This document shows, one piece after another, positions 8,203 to 16,513 of a stretch of DNA of 64,000 bases; position 1 is the first letter of the stretch, and each line of letters opens with the position of its first letter. Source of the DNA: JACCXG01 sp963785755. GTDB lineage: Bacteria > Acidobacteriota > Vicinamibacteria > Vicinamibacterales > 2-12-FULL-66-21. The stretch spans positions 186,001-250,000 of the forward strand of contig CAWAXG010000075.1 in assembly GCA_963785755.1 (NCBI GenBank), written 5' to 3'. A model generated the notes under the pieces. It worked only from the letters and a program-made list of their open reading frames with translations. It did not search any database and was not told the DNA's origin. The position numbers and the translations under genes are program-made.

Positions 8203-9637
8203 GCACGTCGCACTGTTCCGTCTCGCCCGCATCGCCGTTGCCGCGGTGCTCCTTGCGATCCCGGGCCCGGCGCTCGCGCAGCGATCCGCCGCGTCGACGG
8301 CGACGCTCGGCGATTTGTCGCGCTCCCTCCAGGAGCTCTCGCAGAAGGTCAGTCCCAGCATCGTCCAGATCTTCGTGACCGGCTACGCCCCGCCCGATGA
8401 CGATGACACGCCAGGCGCGGGACAACCCGTCCTCCAACGCAGCAGCGGATCGGGCGTCATCCTCGATCCCGATGGCTACATCGTCACCAACGCCCACGTG
8501 GTGGAGAACGCGACGCGGCTGGAAGTCGAGCTGTCGCTGGCCGCCACCGGCGGCGATCCCGGCCGCTCGATCCTCAGCCGGCGCGGCCGGACGCTGGGCG
8601 CGCAGATCGTCGCCATCGATCACGAGACCGACATCGCCGTCGTCAAGGTCGAGGCGAAAGCGCTGCCCGTTATTCCGTTCGGCGACTCGGATTCGCTGCG
8701 GCCGGGACAGATGGTCCTGGCCTTCGGCAGTCCGCTCGGGCTGGAATCCTCGGTGAGCCTGGGAATCGTGAGCGCCGTCGCGCGGCAGCTGACGCCGGAA
8801 GATCCGATGATCTACATCCAGACCGACGCGACCATCAATCCGGGCAACAGCGGCGGCGCCCTCGTGGATACCGAGGGCCGCCTCGTGGGGATCAACACGC
8901 TCATCTACTCGCAGTCGGGCGGCAGTGAAGGCATCGGCTTCGCCGCGCCGAGCGACATCGTGCGGAACGTTTTTCAGCAGATCCGGAAGACAGGGCGCGT
9001 CCGGCGGGGAGAGATCGGCGTCAGCACCCAGACGATCACCAGTGTACTGGCGGAGGCACTGGCCCTGCCGGTCGATGCGGGCGTGATCGTCGCCGACGTG
9101 GCGGAAGGCGGACCAGGGGCGAAGGCCGGGCTCCAAGCCGGCGACATCATCCACACGCTCGATGGCAAGCGCATGGAGAACGGCCGGCAGTTCCGCATCA
9201 ACGTCTACACCAAGACCATCGGAGACCAGATCGGCCTCGAGGTGCAGCGCGGCGAGCGTCGGTTGAGCGTCCGGGTCCCGGTCGTCGAGCGCGAAACGAG
9301 CACGACGCGCCTGATCGATCTGCTGACCCCACAGAACAGTGTCCGCACGCTCGGCCTGCTGGGTCTGGAGCTGACGCCGCAGATCGCTCAAGTCCTCGGT
9401 CCTCTGCGCAGCGCCAAGGGAGTGGTCGTCGCGAGCGTTTCGGCTGACGCCCCCTTTTCGCAGCAGGGCCGGCTCCAGGCCGGCGACGTGATCTACTCGC
9501 TGAACAAACGTCCGATCACCACGATCGCCGATCTGAAATCCGCCGCCGAGACGCTCAAACCAAACGACGCCGCGGTCCTGCAGATCGAACGAAACGGCGA
9601 GCTTCTCTTCGTCGCCTTCCGTATCGACGCACGGTAG
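8192..9637 (+). CDS. DegP/HtrA-type periplasmic serine protease
   Basis: 481 residues from a GTG start at 8192, chosen because a signal peptide (hydrophobic core about residues 7-28, ending PALAQ) follows directly; a weak CTGGAG lies 10 nt upstream. The trypsin-like triad is visible: His102 in TNAHVV, Asp147 in ETDIAVVKV and Ser220 in NPGNSGGAL. Two PDZ domains follow (about 275-365, with VADVAEGGPGAKAGLQAGDIIHTLDG, and 385-480, with SADAPFSQQGRLQAGDVIYSLN). This is the HtrA/DegP/DegQ architecture: envelope protein quality control by proteolysis or chaperoning. It overlaps the end of moaA. Confidence 0.9.
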   Translation: MEAEHVALFRLARIAVAAVLLAIPGPALAQRSAASTATLGDLSRSLQELSQKVSPSIVQIFVTGYAPPDDDDTPGAGQPVLQRSSGSGVILDPDGYIVTNAHVVENATRLEVELSLAATGGDPGRSILSRRGRTLGAQIVAIDHETDIAVVKVEAKALPVIPFGDSDSLRPGQMVLAFGSPLGLESSVSLGIVSAVARQLTPEDPMIYIQTDATINPGNSGGALVDTEGRLVGINTLIYSQSGGSEGIGFAAPSDIVRNVFQQIRKTGRVRRGEIGVSTQTITSVLAEALALPVDAGVIVADVAEGGPGAKAGLQAGDIIHTLDGKRMENGRQFRINVYTKTIGDQIGLEVQRGERRLSVRVPVVERETSTTRLIDLLTPQNSVRTLGLLGLELTPQIAQVLGPLRSAKGVVVASVSADAPFSQQGRLQAGDVIYSLNKRPITTIADLKSAAETLKPNDAAVLQIERNGELLFVAFRIDAR

Positions 9638-9920
9638 TCAGGGTTCCAAAGGTTCAAGAAAGAACGTGTGCTGACTTGCACCAAATCGTGTCCTAGAACG
9701 GGACTTTCGACATAAGCCACAGCAACGCAAGCAGTTAGTCACGACAGCCGAGCTTCGGACGCCCCCGAGTGTGCCGCGCCGGAACACTGTCATTGGCAGA
9801 CCCGCGTTCGATACAACCACGTAACTTCTCCTCCTTCAGCTACTTACCTGAAACTCTGCCGTAGGGCGCGGTTGTTGCTCTACAGAACGTGGGTTCTCGT
9901 CACGTCTGGGGGTTGGTCGA
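9638..9920. other. Intergenic region, no gene recognised
   Basis: 283 bp between htrA and the subtilase. It starts with a short degenerate TTC repeat (GGTTCCAAAGGTTCAAG). No coding potential, tRNA or convincing riboswitch was seen. It probably carries the promoter of the subtilase, but no clear -35/-10 pair stands out. Confidence 0.5.
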
Positions 9921-11633
9921 ATGAGCCGTTTCAGGTTTCTGGGTGCCGTGGTCGCCGTCGCAATGCTGTCGTGGCCGCACGCGATGCTGGGCCAGCGGCA
10001 GCCATCGCGGTCTGGCGACCTCGTGTCGGTCACGGGCGATCGGATTCGCGTCATCGTGCAGGGCGACGAGCGCGGGCTGTCATGGGTTGGACGACGCCAC
10101 CCCCGAGGCGTCAAGCGACAGCTCACGGGCGCCAGCGCGCTGGAATTGACCCGCGCTGAATTCGATGCGCTGATGCGCGAGTCCGCGGTCAGCCACGTCT
10201 CCAGGGATCTGCCGGTGGTCGCCGACATGGCGGTCACCAACCTGGTCACCCGCGCGGAAAGCGTCTGGGCCGGCACCTCCGGACTTCTTGGCATCGGCTC
10301 GACCCCGAGCTACAAGGGCAGCGGCATTACCGTGGCGGTGATCGATTCAGGCATCGCCCCGCACAGCGCCATCGGCAGCCGCGTCATCGGCCGCGTCAAT
10401 TTCGTCTCGACCGAACCCGGCGTGACCGGCGATCCCTTTGGCCACGGCACGCACGTCGCGGGAATGATCGGCGGCGTCAACACGAAGGTCACGGCTTCGT
10501 ATACCGGTGGCAGCGCGCCGGCGGTCAAGTTCGTCGACGTTCGCGTGCTCGGCCGCACCGGCGTCGGCTACACGAGCGACGTGCTCGCCGGCATCGACTG
10601 GGCCATCGCGAACCGGGGCAAGTACGGCATCCGCGTCATCAATCTCTCGCTCGGCCACCCCGTCGCCGAATCGGCCACGACCGATCCGCTCTGTATCGCG
10701 GTCGACCGCGCGGTCAAAGCCGGGATCGTCGTCGTCGCCTCGGCCGGCAACAATGGACTGACTTCAACCGGCGCCAAGGTTCTCGGCGGGATTACCTCAC
10801 CCGGAAATTCCCCTGCCGCAATCACTGTTGGCGCCCTCGATACCAAAGGCACGTCCTCGACCCACGACGACGTCGTCGCCCCTTACAGCTCGCGCGGACC
10901 GACCGCGATCGATCTCGCGGTCAAGCCGGATGTCGTCGCGCCCGGGACGCGGATCGTGTCGCTCGAGTCCGGCGGGTCGTATCTCGCGCAGACGTATCCG
11001 CAGTGGCATGTCGCGGGATCGTCAACCAACGGATATCTTCGACTGACCGGGACCAGCATGGCCGCGGCCGTGGTCAGCGGCGGTGTCGCATTGCTGCTCG
11101 ACGCCCAGCCGTCGATGTCCCCGGCGCAGGTCAAGATCGTCCTGCAGACCGGCGCTCGATTCATACCGTCCGCGGGCTTGATCGGCGGCGGCACCGGCAG
11201 CGTCGACTTCGCGCAGAGCCTGAAGATTGCGAAGCAGGGTCTGCTCGATGCGCTGCTCTCGACGGTGACGAATCTGCTCGGCCTGTCGAGCGGCGCGTCC
11301 TTCATCGACGCCGGCACCCTCATCGATCGCGTCTACGACCGGACCGGCATTCGCCTGCTCAACCTCCTCGACCTGGGGGCGCTGCTCGGCGGCGCCGACG
11401 GCGCGGAGGAGGGTGTGCTGACGCTGCTCGGCCAGGGCAACCCGCTCGGCAAGACGCCGGCGAACTACCTGGTGTGGGGCAGCGTCGCGGGATATACGAG
11501 CAGCTACTACCTCGTTTGGGGCAGCGCGATTCAGGATTCCGATGGTGAGTATCTCGTGTGGGGCAGCAGCTCCGACGAGGACTACCTCGTGTGGGGCAGC
11601 AACGTCCACACGTCCGACAACGGTCACCGGTAA
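9921..11633 (+). CDS. Secreted subtilisin-like (S8) serine protease with C-terminal YLVWGS repeats
   Basis: 570 residues with an N-terminal signal peptide (hydrophobic core about 5-20, then MLGQRQPS) and a ~90-residue region that looks like an I9-type propeptide. The S8 triad is clear: Asp142 in VAVIDSG, His175 in GHGTHVAG and Ser379 in GTSMAAAVVSG. After the catalytic domain comes a hydrophobic linker (about 430-490), then four YLVWGS hexapeptides at about residues 516, 530, 544 and 555. The likely role is an extracellular or envelope-bound protease; the tail may anchor or sort the enzyme, which is inference. The stop is immediately followed by the ATG of the HD-GYP gene, so the two are co-transcribed. 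Confidence 0.92.
   Translation: MSRFRFLGAVVAVAMLSWPHAMLGQRQPSRSGDLVSVTGDRIRVIVQGDERGLSWVGRRHPRGVKRQLTGASALELTRAEFDALMRESAVSHVSRDLPVVADMAVTNLVTRAESVWAGTSGLLGIGSTPSYKGSGITVAVIDSGIAPHSAIGSRVIGRVNFVSTEPGVTGDPFGHGTHVAGMIGGVNTKVTASYTGGSAPAVKFVDVRVLGRTGVGYTSDVLAGIDWAIANRGKYGIRVINLSLGHPVAESATTDPLCIAVDRAVKAGIVVVASAGNNGLTSTGAKVLGGITSPGNSPAAITVGALDTKGTSSTHDDVVAPYSSRGPTAIDLAVKPDVVAPGTRIVSLESGGSYLAQTYPQWHVAGSSTNGYLRLTGTSMAAAVVSGGVALLLDAQPSMSPAQVKIVLQTGARFIPSAGLIGGGTGSVDFAQSLKIAKQGLLDALLSTVTNLLGLSSGASFIDAGTLIDRVYDRTGIRLLNLLDLGALLGGADGAEEGVLTLLGQGNPLGKTPANYLVWGSVAGYTSSYYLVWGSAIQDSDGEYLVWGSSSDEDYLVWGSNVHTSDNGHR
11466..11600 (+). repeat. Four YLVWGS-coding repeats
   Basis: Four copies of an 18-bp unit encoding YLVWGS start at 11466, 11508, 11550 and 11583, with spacing 42, 42 and 33 bp. 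The hexapeptide is identical each time, while the DNA differs at synonymous positions (for example CTG/CTC and GTG/GTT). That pattern points to selection on the peptide and not to recent DNA duplication. The spacers are acidic and Ser-rich. Confidence 0.9.
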
Positions 11634-13613
11634 ATGTCCACGGCAGCGGCGAACCCCTCCCCTCGTGCGTCCTTGCGACGTTACGTCACGGCGGTCGCCG
11701 TTGCCGGCTCGGCTCTCTTTGCGTTCTGCGTCGCGCGGCTGATCGGTCAGGACCTCCCGGTCGAATGTCTGGTTTTCGCCGGCCTGACCTTCATCAGCGG
11801 GCGCATCACGCTGAAGGTTCCCTCGCTCGACGCGAGCTTCACGGTCTCGGAAGTCTTCGCGTTCAGCTCGGTGCTCCTGTTCGGCCCGGAGGCCGGGGCG
11901 GTCACGCTGGCACTGGACAGTCTGGTGCTGGCGTGGCACCGCCGGATTCCGTTCGAGAAGGCCTGCTTCAATTTCGGCAATCTCACGTTTGCGGTGTGGC
12001 TCTCGGGCACGCTGTTCTTCCGCGTGTCCGGCGCCCAGCCGTTGTTCGGGACCGGTGGCCCGGCGGCGACGCTGATCCTGCCCCTGGCGCTCTTTGCCGC
12101 CACCTACTTCCTGGTCAACACCGGCCTCATCGCGCTCGCCATCGGACTCGAGGCCGGGACGAGCCCGGTGCTCATCTGGCGCAAGCACTTCATCCGCCTC
12201 GGGGCCGGCTACGCTGCCAGCGCGTCGCTCGCGCTGATGCTGGTGGCGGCGCTCGCGCAGGTACATTTCGCCGCGATTGCACTGCTGCCGCCGCTCCTGC
12301 TCGTTTTCTACTACACGCTCCGTTCGTCGTTCGGACGTCTCGAAGACGCGCAGGGACACGTCGCCAAGCTGAACACCCTGTATCTGTCGACGATCGAAAC
12401 GCTGGCCACGGCGATCGACGCCAAGGACGAAGTCACCCACGGGCACATCCGCCGCGTGCAGGTTGGCGCCGTCGCGCTGGCCAAGGAGCTCGGGGTCAAG
12501 GACGACCAGACGCTCAGGGCCATCGAAGCCGCCGCGCTGCTGCACGACACCGGCAAGATTGCGATCCCCGAACACATTCTGAACAAGCCCGGCCGCCTGA
12601 CGCCGGCCGAATACGAGAAGATGAAGCTCCACGCCCCGATTGGCGCGGAGATCCTGTCGGCGATCGACTTTCCCTATCCGGTCGTGCCCATCGTGCGGCA
12701 CCACCACGAGAATTGGGACGGCACGGGCTATCCGGATCGCATCAGCGGCACCGACATTCCGATCGGCGCGCGGATCCTCTCGGTCGTCGACTGCTTCGAC
12801 GCGCTGACTTCCGATCGCCCCTACCGGGCGCGCATGAGCGACGAGGAGGCGCTGCGGATCCTTCAGGAACGCCGCGGCACGATGTACGACCCCTTGATCG
12901 TGGATGTGTTCACGGCCACCCACCGTCGGGTGATGCCCGCGGCGACTGATGTGCACCCGGCCGCGCGCGCGGTCGGCGGTGCTCGAGAGATTACCCAATC
13001 ACCGGCGGCTCCCCCCGTCGTCGAGGTCGCCGAGCCGGAATTGCCGGCTGCGGCGGCCGACGCGCCGGTCCTCAACGAAGTGCTGGCCGTGAGCAGTCTC
13101 GCCCGGGCGATGTCGGGCACGGCGTCGCTCTCGGACGTCGGCGCCCTGTCGTGGATGACGCTGAGAAACGTGGTGCCCGCGACGGCGATGGCGTTGTTCG
13201 TCGAGGACGAACGTCAGGATCTGCTGGCGGTCGGCTACGCCGCGGGCGCGAACGCCGCGGCGCTGCGGGGGCTCAAGAAGACGCACGGCAGCGGCATCGC
13301 CGGATGGGCCGCGGTCAACCGGCGAGGTGTGCTCAACGCGGATCCGTCCCTGGATCTTGGCCTCGACAGCGGCACCCTCGAGGCGCCGTTGCGCAGCTCG
13401 CTCACGGTGCCTCTCGCCCACAATGGGCGCATTGTCGGGGTCCTCTCGTGCTATTCGCCGGCGGCGCAGGGATTCACCGAAGACCATCTCCGGCTGCTGG
13501 AGTTGATGTCCGCCAGCCTGGCCGCCGCAGTGGCCTCAGCCACCGGACGCGAAGCCGCGTCCGCGCCGCGCACAAGCGTGGGATCGAGCCGGAAACTGAC
13601 GCTGGTGAGCTGA
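11634..13613 (+). CDS. Membrane HD-GYP domain protein with C-terminal GAF domain (putative c-di-GMP phosphodiesterase)
   Basis: 659 residues. The N-terminal ~220 residues form about six to seven hydrophobic segments (a membrane sensor region). The HD-GYP domain spans about 235-430: HGHIRRVQ, the catalytic HD in LLHDTGKI (His304-Asp305), HHHENWDGTGYP (the GYP signature) and DCFDALTSDRPYR. A GAF-like domain lies at about 490-640 (GSGIAGWAAVNRRGVLNADPS, LTVPLAHNGRIVGVLSCYSP). HD-GYP proteins hydrolyse cyclic di-GMP; all canonical motifs are here, so activity is likely. It starts one base after the subtilase stop, and convergent galK ends 16 bp downstream. The signal sensed is unknown. Confidence 0.9.
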   Translation: MSTAAANPSPRASLRRYVTAVAVAGSALFAFCVARLIGQDLPVECLVFAGLTFISGRITLKVPSLDASFTVSEVFAFSSVLLFGPEAGAVTLALDSLVLAWHRRIPFEKACFNFGNLTFAVWLSGTLFFRVSGAQPLFGTGGPAATLILPLALFAATYFLVNTGLIALAIGLEAGTSPVLIWRKHFIRLGAGYAASASLALMLVAALAQVHFAAIALLPPLLLVFYYTLRSSFGRLEDAQGHVAKLNTLYLSTIETLATAIDAKDEVTHGHIRRVQVGAVALAKELGVKDDQTLRAIEAAALLHDTGKIAIPEHILNKPGRLTPAEYEKMKLHAPIGAEILSAIDFPYPVVPIVRHHHENWDGTGYPDRISGTDIPIGARILSVVDCFDALTSDRPYRARMSDEEALRILQERRGTMYDPLIVDVFTATHRRVMPAATDVHPAARAVGGAREITQSPAAPPVVEVAEPELPAAAADAPVLNEVLAVSSLARAMSGTASLSDVGALSWMTLRNVVPATAMALFVEDERQDLLAVGYAAGANAAALRGLKKTHGSGIAGWAAVNRRGVLNADPSLDLGLDSGTLEAPLRSSLTVPLAHNGRIVGVLSCYSPAAQGFTEDHLRLLELMSASLAAAVASATGREAASAPRTSVGSSRKLTLVS

Positions 13614-13629
13614 CGCCGGGAGACGATCT

Positions 13630-14811
13630 TCAGCCGAGCACTCGCGTCCCCGCGCACGGCCGGCTCACGATGATGTTCGTGCGCAATTTCGTCGCCGCGG
13701 CGTAGGCGATCGACACATCCCTGGCAAACGCCGGGACCTGCGCGGCCTCCACCAGCGCAATCGCACATCCGCCGAAGCCCGCGCCGGTCAACCGCGCACC
13801 GTAGCAGCCACGCTGGGCGCGCGAGAGGCCGACGAGCGCGTCAAGCTCCAGACACGAGACCTCGTACAAATCGCGGAGGCTGGCGTGGGATTCGAGCATG
13901 ACCTGTCCCGCTGCGGCCAGGTCATTGGCCGCGAGCGCGCGGGCCAGACTCTGCGGCCGGGCATTCTCCGCAACCACGTGCGCGGCGCGGCGGAAGGTGG
14001 TTTCATCCATCGACGCGCGTGCCCGTTCGAGCAGCGCGTCGTCGACGTCGCGGAGGGCGAGCACGCCGTCATCCAGCTGACGGATTGCCGCGACCGCGCG
14101 ATCGCATGACGCGCGGCGGTCGTTGTACGCGCTGGCCGAGAGCGACCGGCGCACGCCGCTGTTCATGATCACGATCCGCGCTGCCGGTGGCAGGGCGACG
14201 TCGCACGACTCGAGGGAGCGGCAGTCGAGCAGCAGCGCCTTGCCGTCGCGGGCGCAGGCGACCGCCATCTGGTCCATGATGCCGCACGCCACGCCGGCGA
14301 ATTCGTGTTCCGCGCGCTGGGACACCCGCGCGGCCTCGCGCGGATCCCAGGCAACGCCGGCGGCGAGTGTGAGGGTTCTCGCGATCGCCAGCTCGAGCGC
14401 CGCCGACGAAGAAAGCCCGGCCCCTGACGGGAGATTTGCCGCCAGGGCCACATCGACACCGCTGAGCGCCATGCCCGCGCTCTGCATCGCCCACGCGACT
14501 CCCGCCGCATAACGGAACCAGCCAGTCACGGCCCGCCCGCCGCGCCCGAGCTCGGCAAGACTGATCTCCCGGGTCTCGCCGATGTTCGACGCATGCACGC
14601 GGAGCACGCCGTCCGTCCGTCGCGTGTATGCCGCGGCGATCCCTTCTTCGATCGCCATCGGCAGCACGAACCCGTCGTTGTAGTCGGTGTGTTCGCCGAC
14701 GAGATTCACGCGTCCCGGAGCGAACACGACGCCTTCCGCCTGAGCGGACCAGACACGATCGAACGCGCGCCTGGCGGCATGCGCGATCTCGTGTTCCTTC
14801 GGGTAGGTCAT
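13630..14811 (-). CDS. galK: Galactokinase
   Basis: 393 residues, normal for GalK. The signature GRVNLVGEHTDYNDGFVLP is at residues ~32-50, and the GHMP ATP-binding motif appears as LPSGAGLSSSAALELA. MDQMAVACARDGKALLLDCRS and the C-terminal GAGFGGCAIALV motif complete the GHMP set. It phosphorylates galactose to galactose-1-phosphate (Leloir pathway). A galactose mutarotase gene lies 19 kb away, and no galT or galE is visible in the window. It converges with the HD-GYP gene. Confidence 0.94.
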   Translation of the reverse strand: MTYPKEHEIAHAARRAFDRVWSAQAEGVVFAPGRVNLVGEHTDYNDGFVLPMAIEEGIAAAYTRRTDGVLRVHASNIGETREISLAELGRGGRAVTGWFRYAAGVAWAMQSAGMALSGVDVALAANLPSGAGLSSSAALELAIARTLTLAAGVAWDPREAARVSQRAEHEFAGVACGIMDQMAVACARDGKALLLDCRSLESCDVALPPAARIVIMNSGVRRSLSASAYNDRRASCDRAVAAIRQLDDGVLALRDVDDALLERARASMDETTFRRAAHVVAENARPQSLARALAANDLAAAGQVMLESHASLRDLYEVSCLELDALVGLSRAQRGCYGARLTGAGFGGCAIALVEAAQVPAFARDVSIAYAAATKLRTNIIVSRPCAGTRVLG

Positions 14812-15192
14812 CGTCTGCAGCCGATGCTAGCATCCGGCCCGACCACGTGCGGGCATGAAGCTCTCAGGCCGACGTTTTCTCAGGCGGAATACAGCGAACA
14901 CGGCGACCGTTCGGGATTCACCCATTCCGACGCCCCGAAACGGTCACGGTTCCACTCTGCGGGAGCCGGCAACCCCATCGACGCGGACCCTAACGGCCGA
15001 GGCGGGATCGCGAATCCGTCAGGAGGGTCTCGGGTCGCGATCGCTGTAATATCATGCGGCAACGGAGCCGAGTGAGAGGCTGGTTATCTTCCCTGGGGCA
15101 GACAAAGGTCGGCCTTCGGAGGTCGCTGAACTGTGGAATCCTGCGAAAACACACGATTTATTGCGGGCACGACTCTAGCACTGAAGAAGAAA
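14812..15192. other. Divergent intergenic region, no gene recognised
   Basis: 381 bp between the divergent starts of galK and the small membrane protein. An imperfect hairpin (GACCGTTCGGG ... CCCCGAAACGGTC, about 14909-14946) and a TAATAT at ~15047 are visible and could be parts of regulatory regions. Short open frames here look non-coding. Confidence 0.45.
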
Positions 15193-15489
15193 ATGACGCC
15201 GACGCCAAGGCTCATCCTGCTCGTCTTTCTCCTGCTGCAGGTCTTCGACGGCATCCTCACCTACGTGGCCGTGGCCATGCTCGGAGTCGTGGGCGAAGGG
15301 AACGTGTTGCTCGCGACGGCGATGCAGATGGCGGGCGCCGGCCCGGCGCTCTTCGGTGCCAAGACGCTCGCGGCCGCGTGCGGCGTGCTGCTGTACGTCC
15401 GCGGTTTCTACGGGATTCTCGGCGTCCTCACCGGTCTCTACCTGATTGGCGCCATCACCCCGTGGCTGATGGTGTTCCACAGCCTCTAA
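15193..15489 (+). CDS. Small integral membrane protein, possibly DUF5658-type
   Basis: 98 residues from ATG 15193; the open frame extends 20 codons further, but the upstream residues look non-coding. Three hydrophobic helices cover most of the protein (about 6-30, 45-70 and 72-96). The first contains LLQVFDGILTYVAV, with an Asp and a TY pair as seen in DUF5658-like proteins; this family link is tentative. No enzymatic motif is seen. It lies on the same strand as the nucleotidyltransferase, 93 bp upstream of it. Confidence 0.65.
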   Translation: MTPTPRLILLVFLLLQVFDGILTYVAVAMLGVVGEGNVLLATAMQMAGAGPALFGAKTLAAACGVLLYVRGFYGILGVLTGLYLIGAITPWLMVFHSL

Positions 15490-15582
15490 GTCAAACGCAG
15501 GCAGGCCTGCGCTTCCCTTCGCACGGCTCGTTTCGGCGCACCTGAGCCACGAGTCTCGACCCTCCCTGCAATAATTGTCAGT

Positions 15583-16428
15583 GTGTCGATCACGCTCGTA
15601 GTCATGGCGGCCGGTCTCGGCTCGCGGTTCGGGGGACCCAAACAGCTGGAGCCTGTCGGGCCCGCCGATGAAACCCTGATCGACTACGTATTGTTCGACG
15701 GCCGCCGCGCGGGATTCGAGCGGGCCGTGCTCGTGATCCGGGAAGAGATCGCCGACGCCATCGAGTCGGTTGCCGAACGTCATCGCCCGCGCATCGCCGT
15801 GGCGCTCGCCACACAGTCGGCGGCCACCCATCTCCCCCGCGGCACCGTGCCGGCCGTGCTCGCGGCCAGCGATCGTCTCGACGGACCTTTCGCCGCGCTC
15901 AACGCCGACGACTTCTACGGCGCCGAGGCCTACCGGCAGGCGTCGGCCTTCCTGCGCGAACGCCGGACACCTGCCGATACGCACGCCGTGGTGGCCTTGC
16001 CGATGTCCGCGACACTGTCCCCCCATGGCGAGGTCGTGCGCGCGGTCTGTGACACGCACGGTCATGAGCTCGTCCGGCTGGACGAAGTCCGCGGGCTCGC
16101 CCGGCGCGGCGCCGCCGTCGTGGCCGGCGACCGCCTGTTCACGGGGTCCGAGCGCGTGTCGATGAACTTCTGGGCGTTTCAGCGGGAAATTCTGGAGGAG
16201 CTCACGCGCGAGTTCGATCGGTTCAAGCGCAATCACGACTCCCGCGACGAGCTGCCGCTGCCGGTCGCCGTCGACGCGCTGATTGCCGACCGCCGCGCCC
16301 GGGTGCGCGTGCTCGATGCGCACGGTCCGTGGCTCGGCCTGACGCATCCGAGCGATCTCGCCAGCGTGCGAACCTCGCTGCGCACGCTGACGGATCGTGG
16401 CGACTATCCGAGCCCGCTATGGTCCTGA
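15583..16428 (+). CDS. Sugar-phosphate nucleotidyltransferase family protein
   Basis: 281 residues from GTG 15583. The N-terminus MSITLVVMAAGLGSRFGGPKQLEPVGP is the NTP-transferase (GT-A-like) nucleotide-binding signature, with the Gly-rich loop and Lys. ALNADDFYGAEAY carries the metal-binding Asp pair of these enzymes. The family transfers a nucleotide onto a sugar phosphate (as in UTP- or GTP-dependent sugar activation), but the substrate cannot be assigned. The protein is shorter than GalU or RmlA, and no left-handed beta-helix is evident. It lies 85 bp upstream of the secreted amidohydrolase. Confidence 0.8.
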   Translation: MSITLVVMAAGLGSRFGGPKQLEPVGPADETLIDYVLFDGRRAGFERAVLVIREEIADAIESVAERHRPRIAVALATQSAATHLPRGTVPAVLAASDRLDGPFAALNADDFYGAEAYRQASAFLRERRTPADTHAVVALPMSATLSPHGEVVRAVCDTHGHELVRLDEVRGLARRGAAVVAGDRLFTGSERVSMNFWAFQREILEELTREFDRFKRNHDSRDELPLPVAVDALIADRRARVRVLDAHGPWLGLTHPSDLASVRTSLRTLTDRGDYPSPLWS

Positions 16429-16513
16429 ACTCATCCTGCCGCCGGCGGCGGATTCCTCTGGCGGCCGGCTCCGTGGTTGGATACGCTCATCGCACTTTCA
16501 TCGCGAGGATCTC

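Noticed and set aside
9638..9920. Possible riboswitch or small RNA upstream of the subtilase
   Set aside because: No conserved core (c-di-GMP, TPP, cobalamin or SAM type) could be recognised by eye.
14855..15049. 64-residue plus-strand open frame (MKLSGRRFLRRN...)
   Set aside because: No ribosome site, low-complexity basic composition, no homologue recognised; treated as non-coding.
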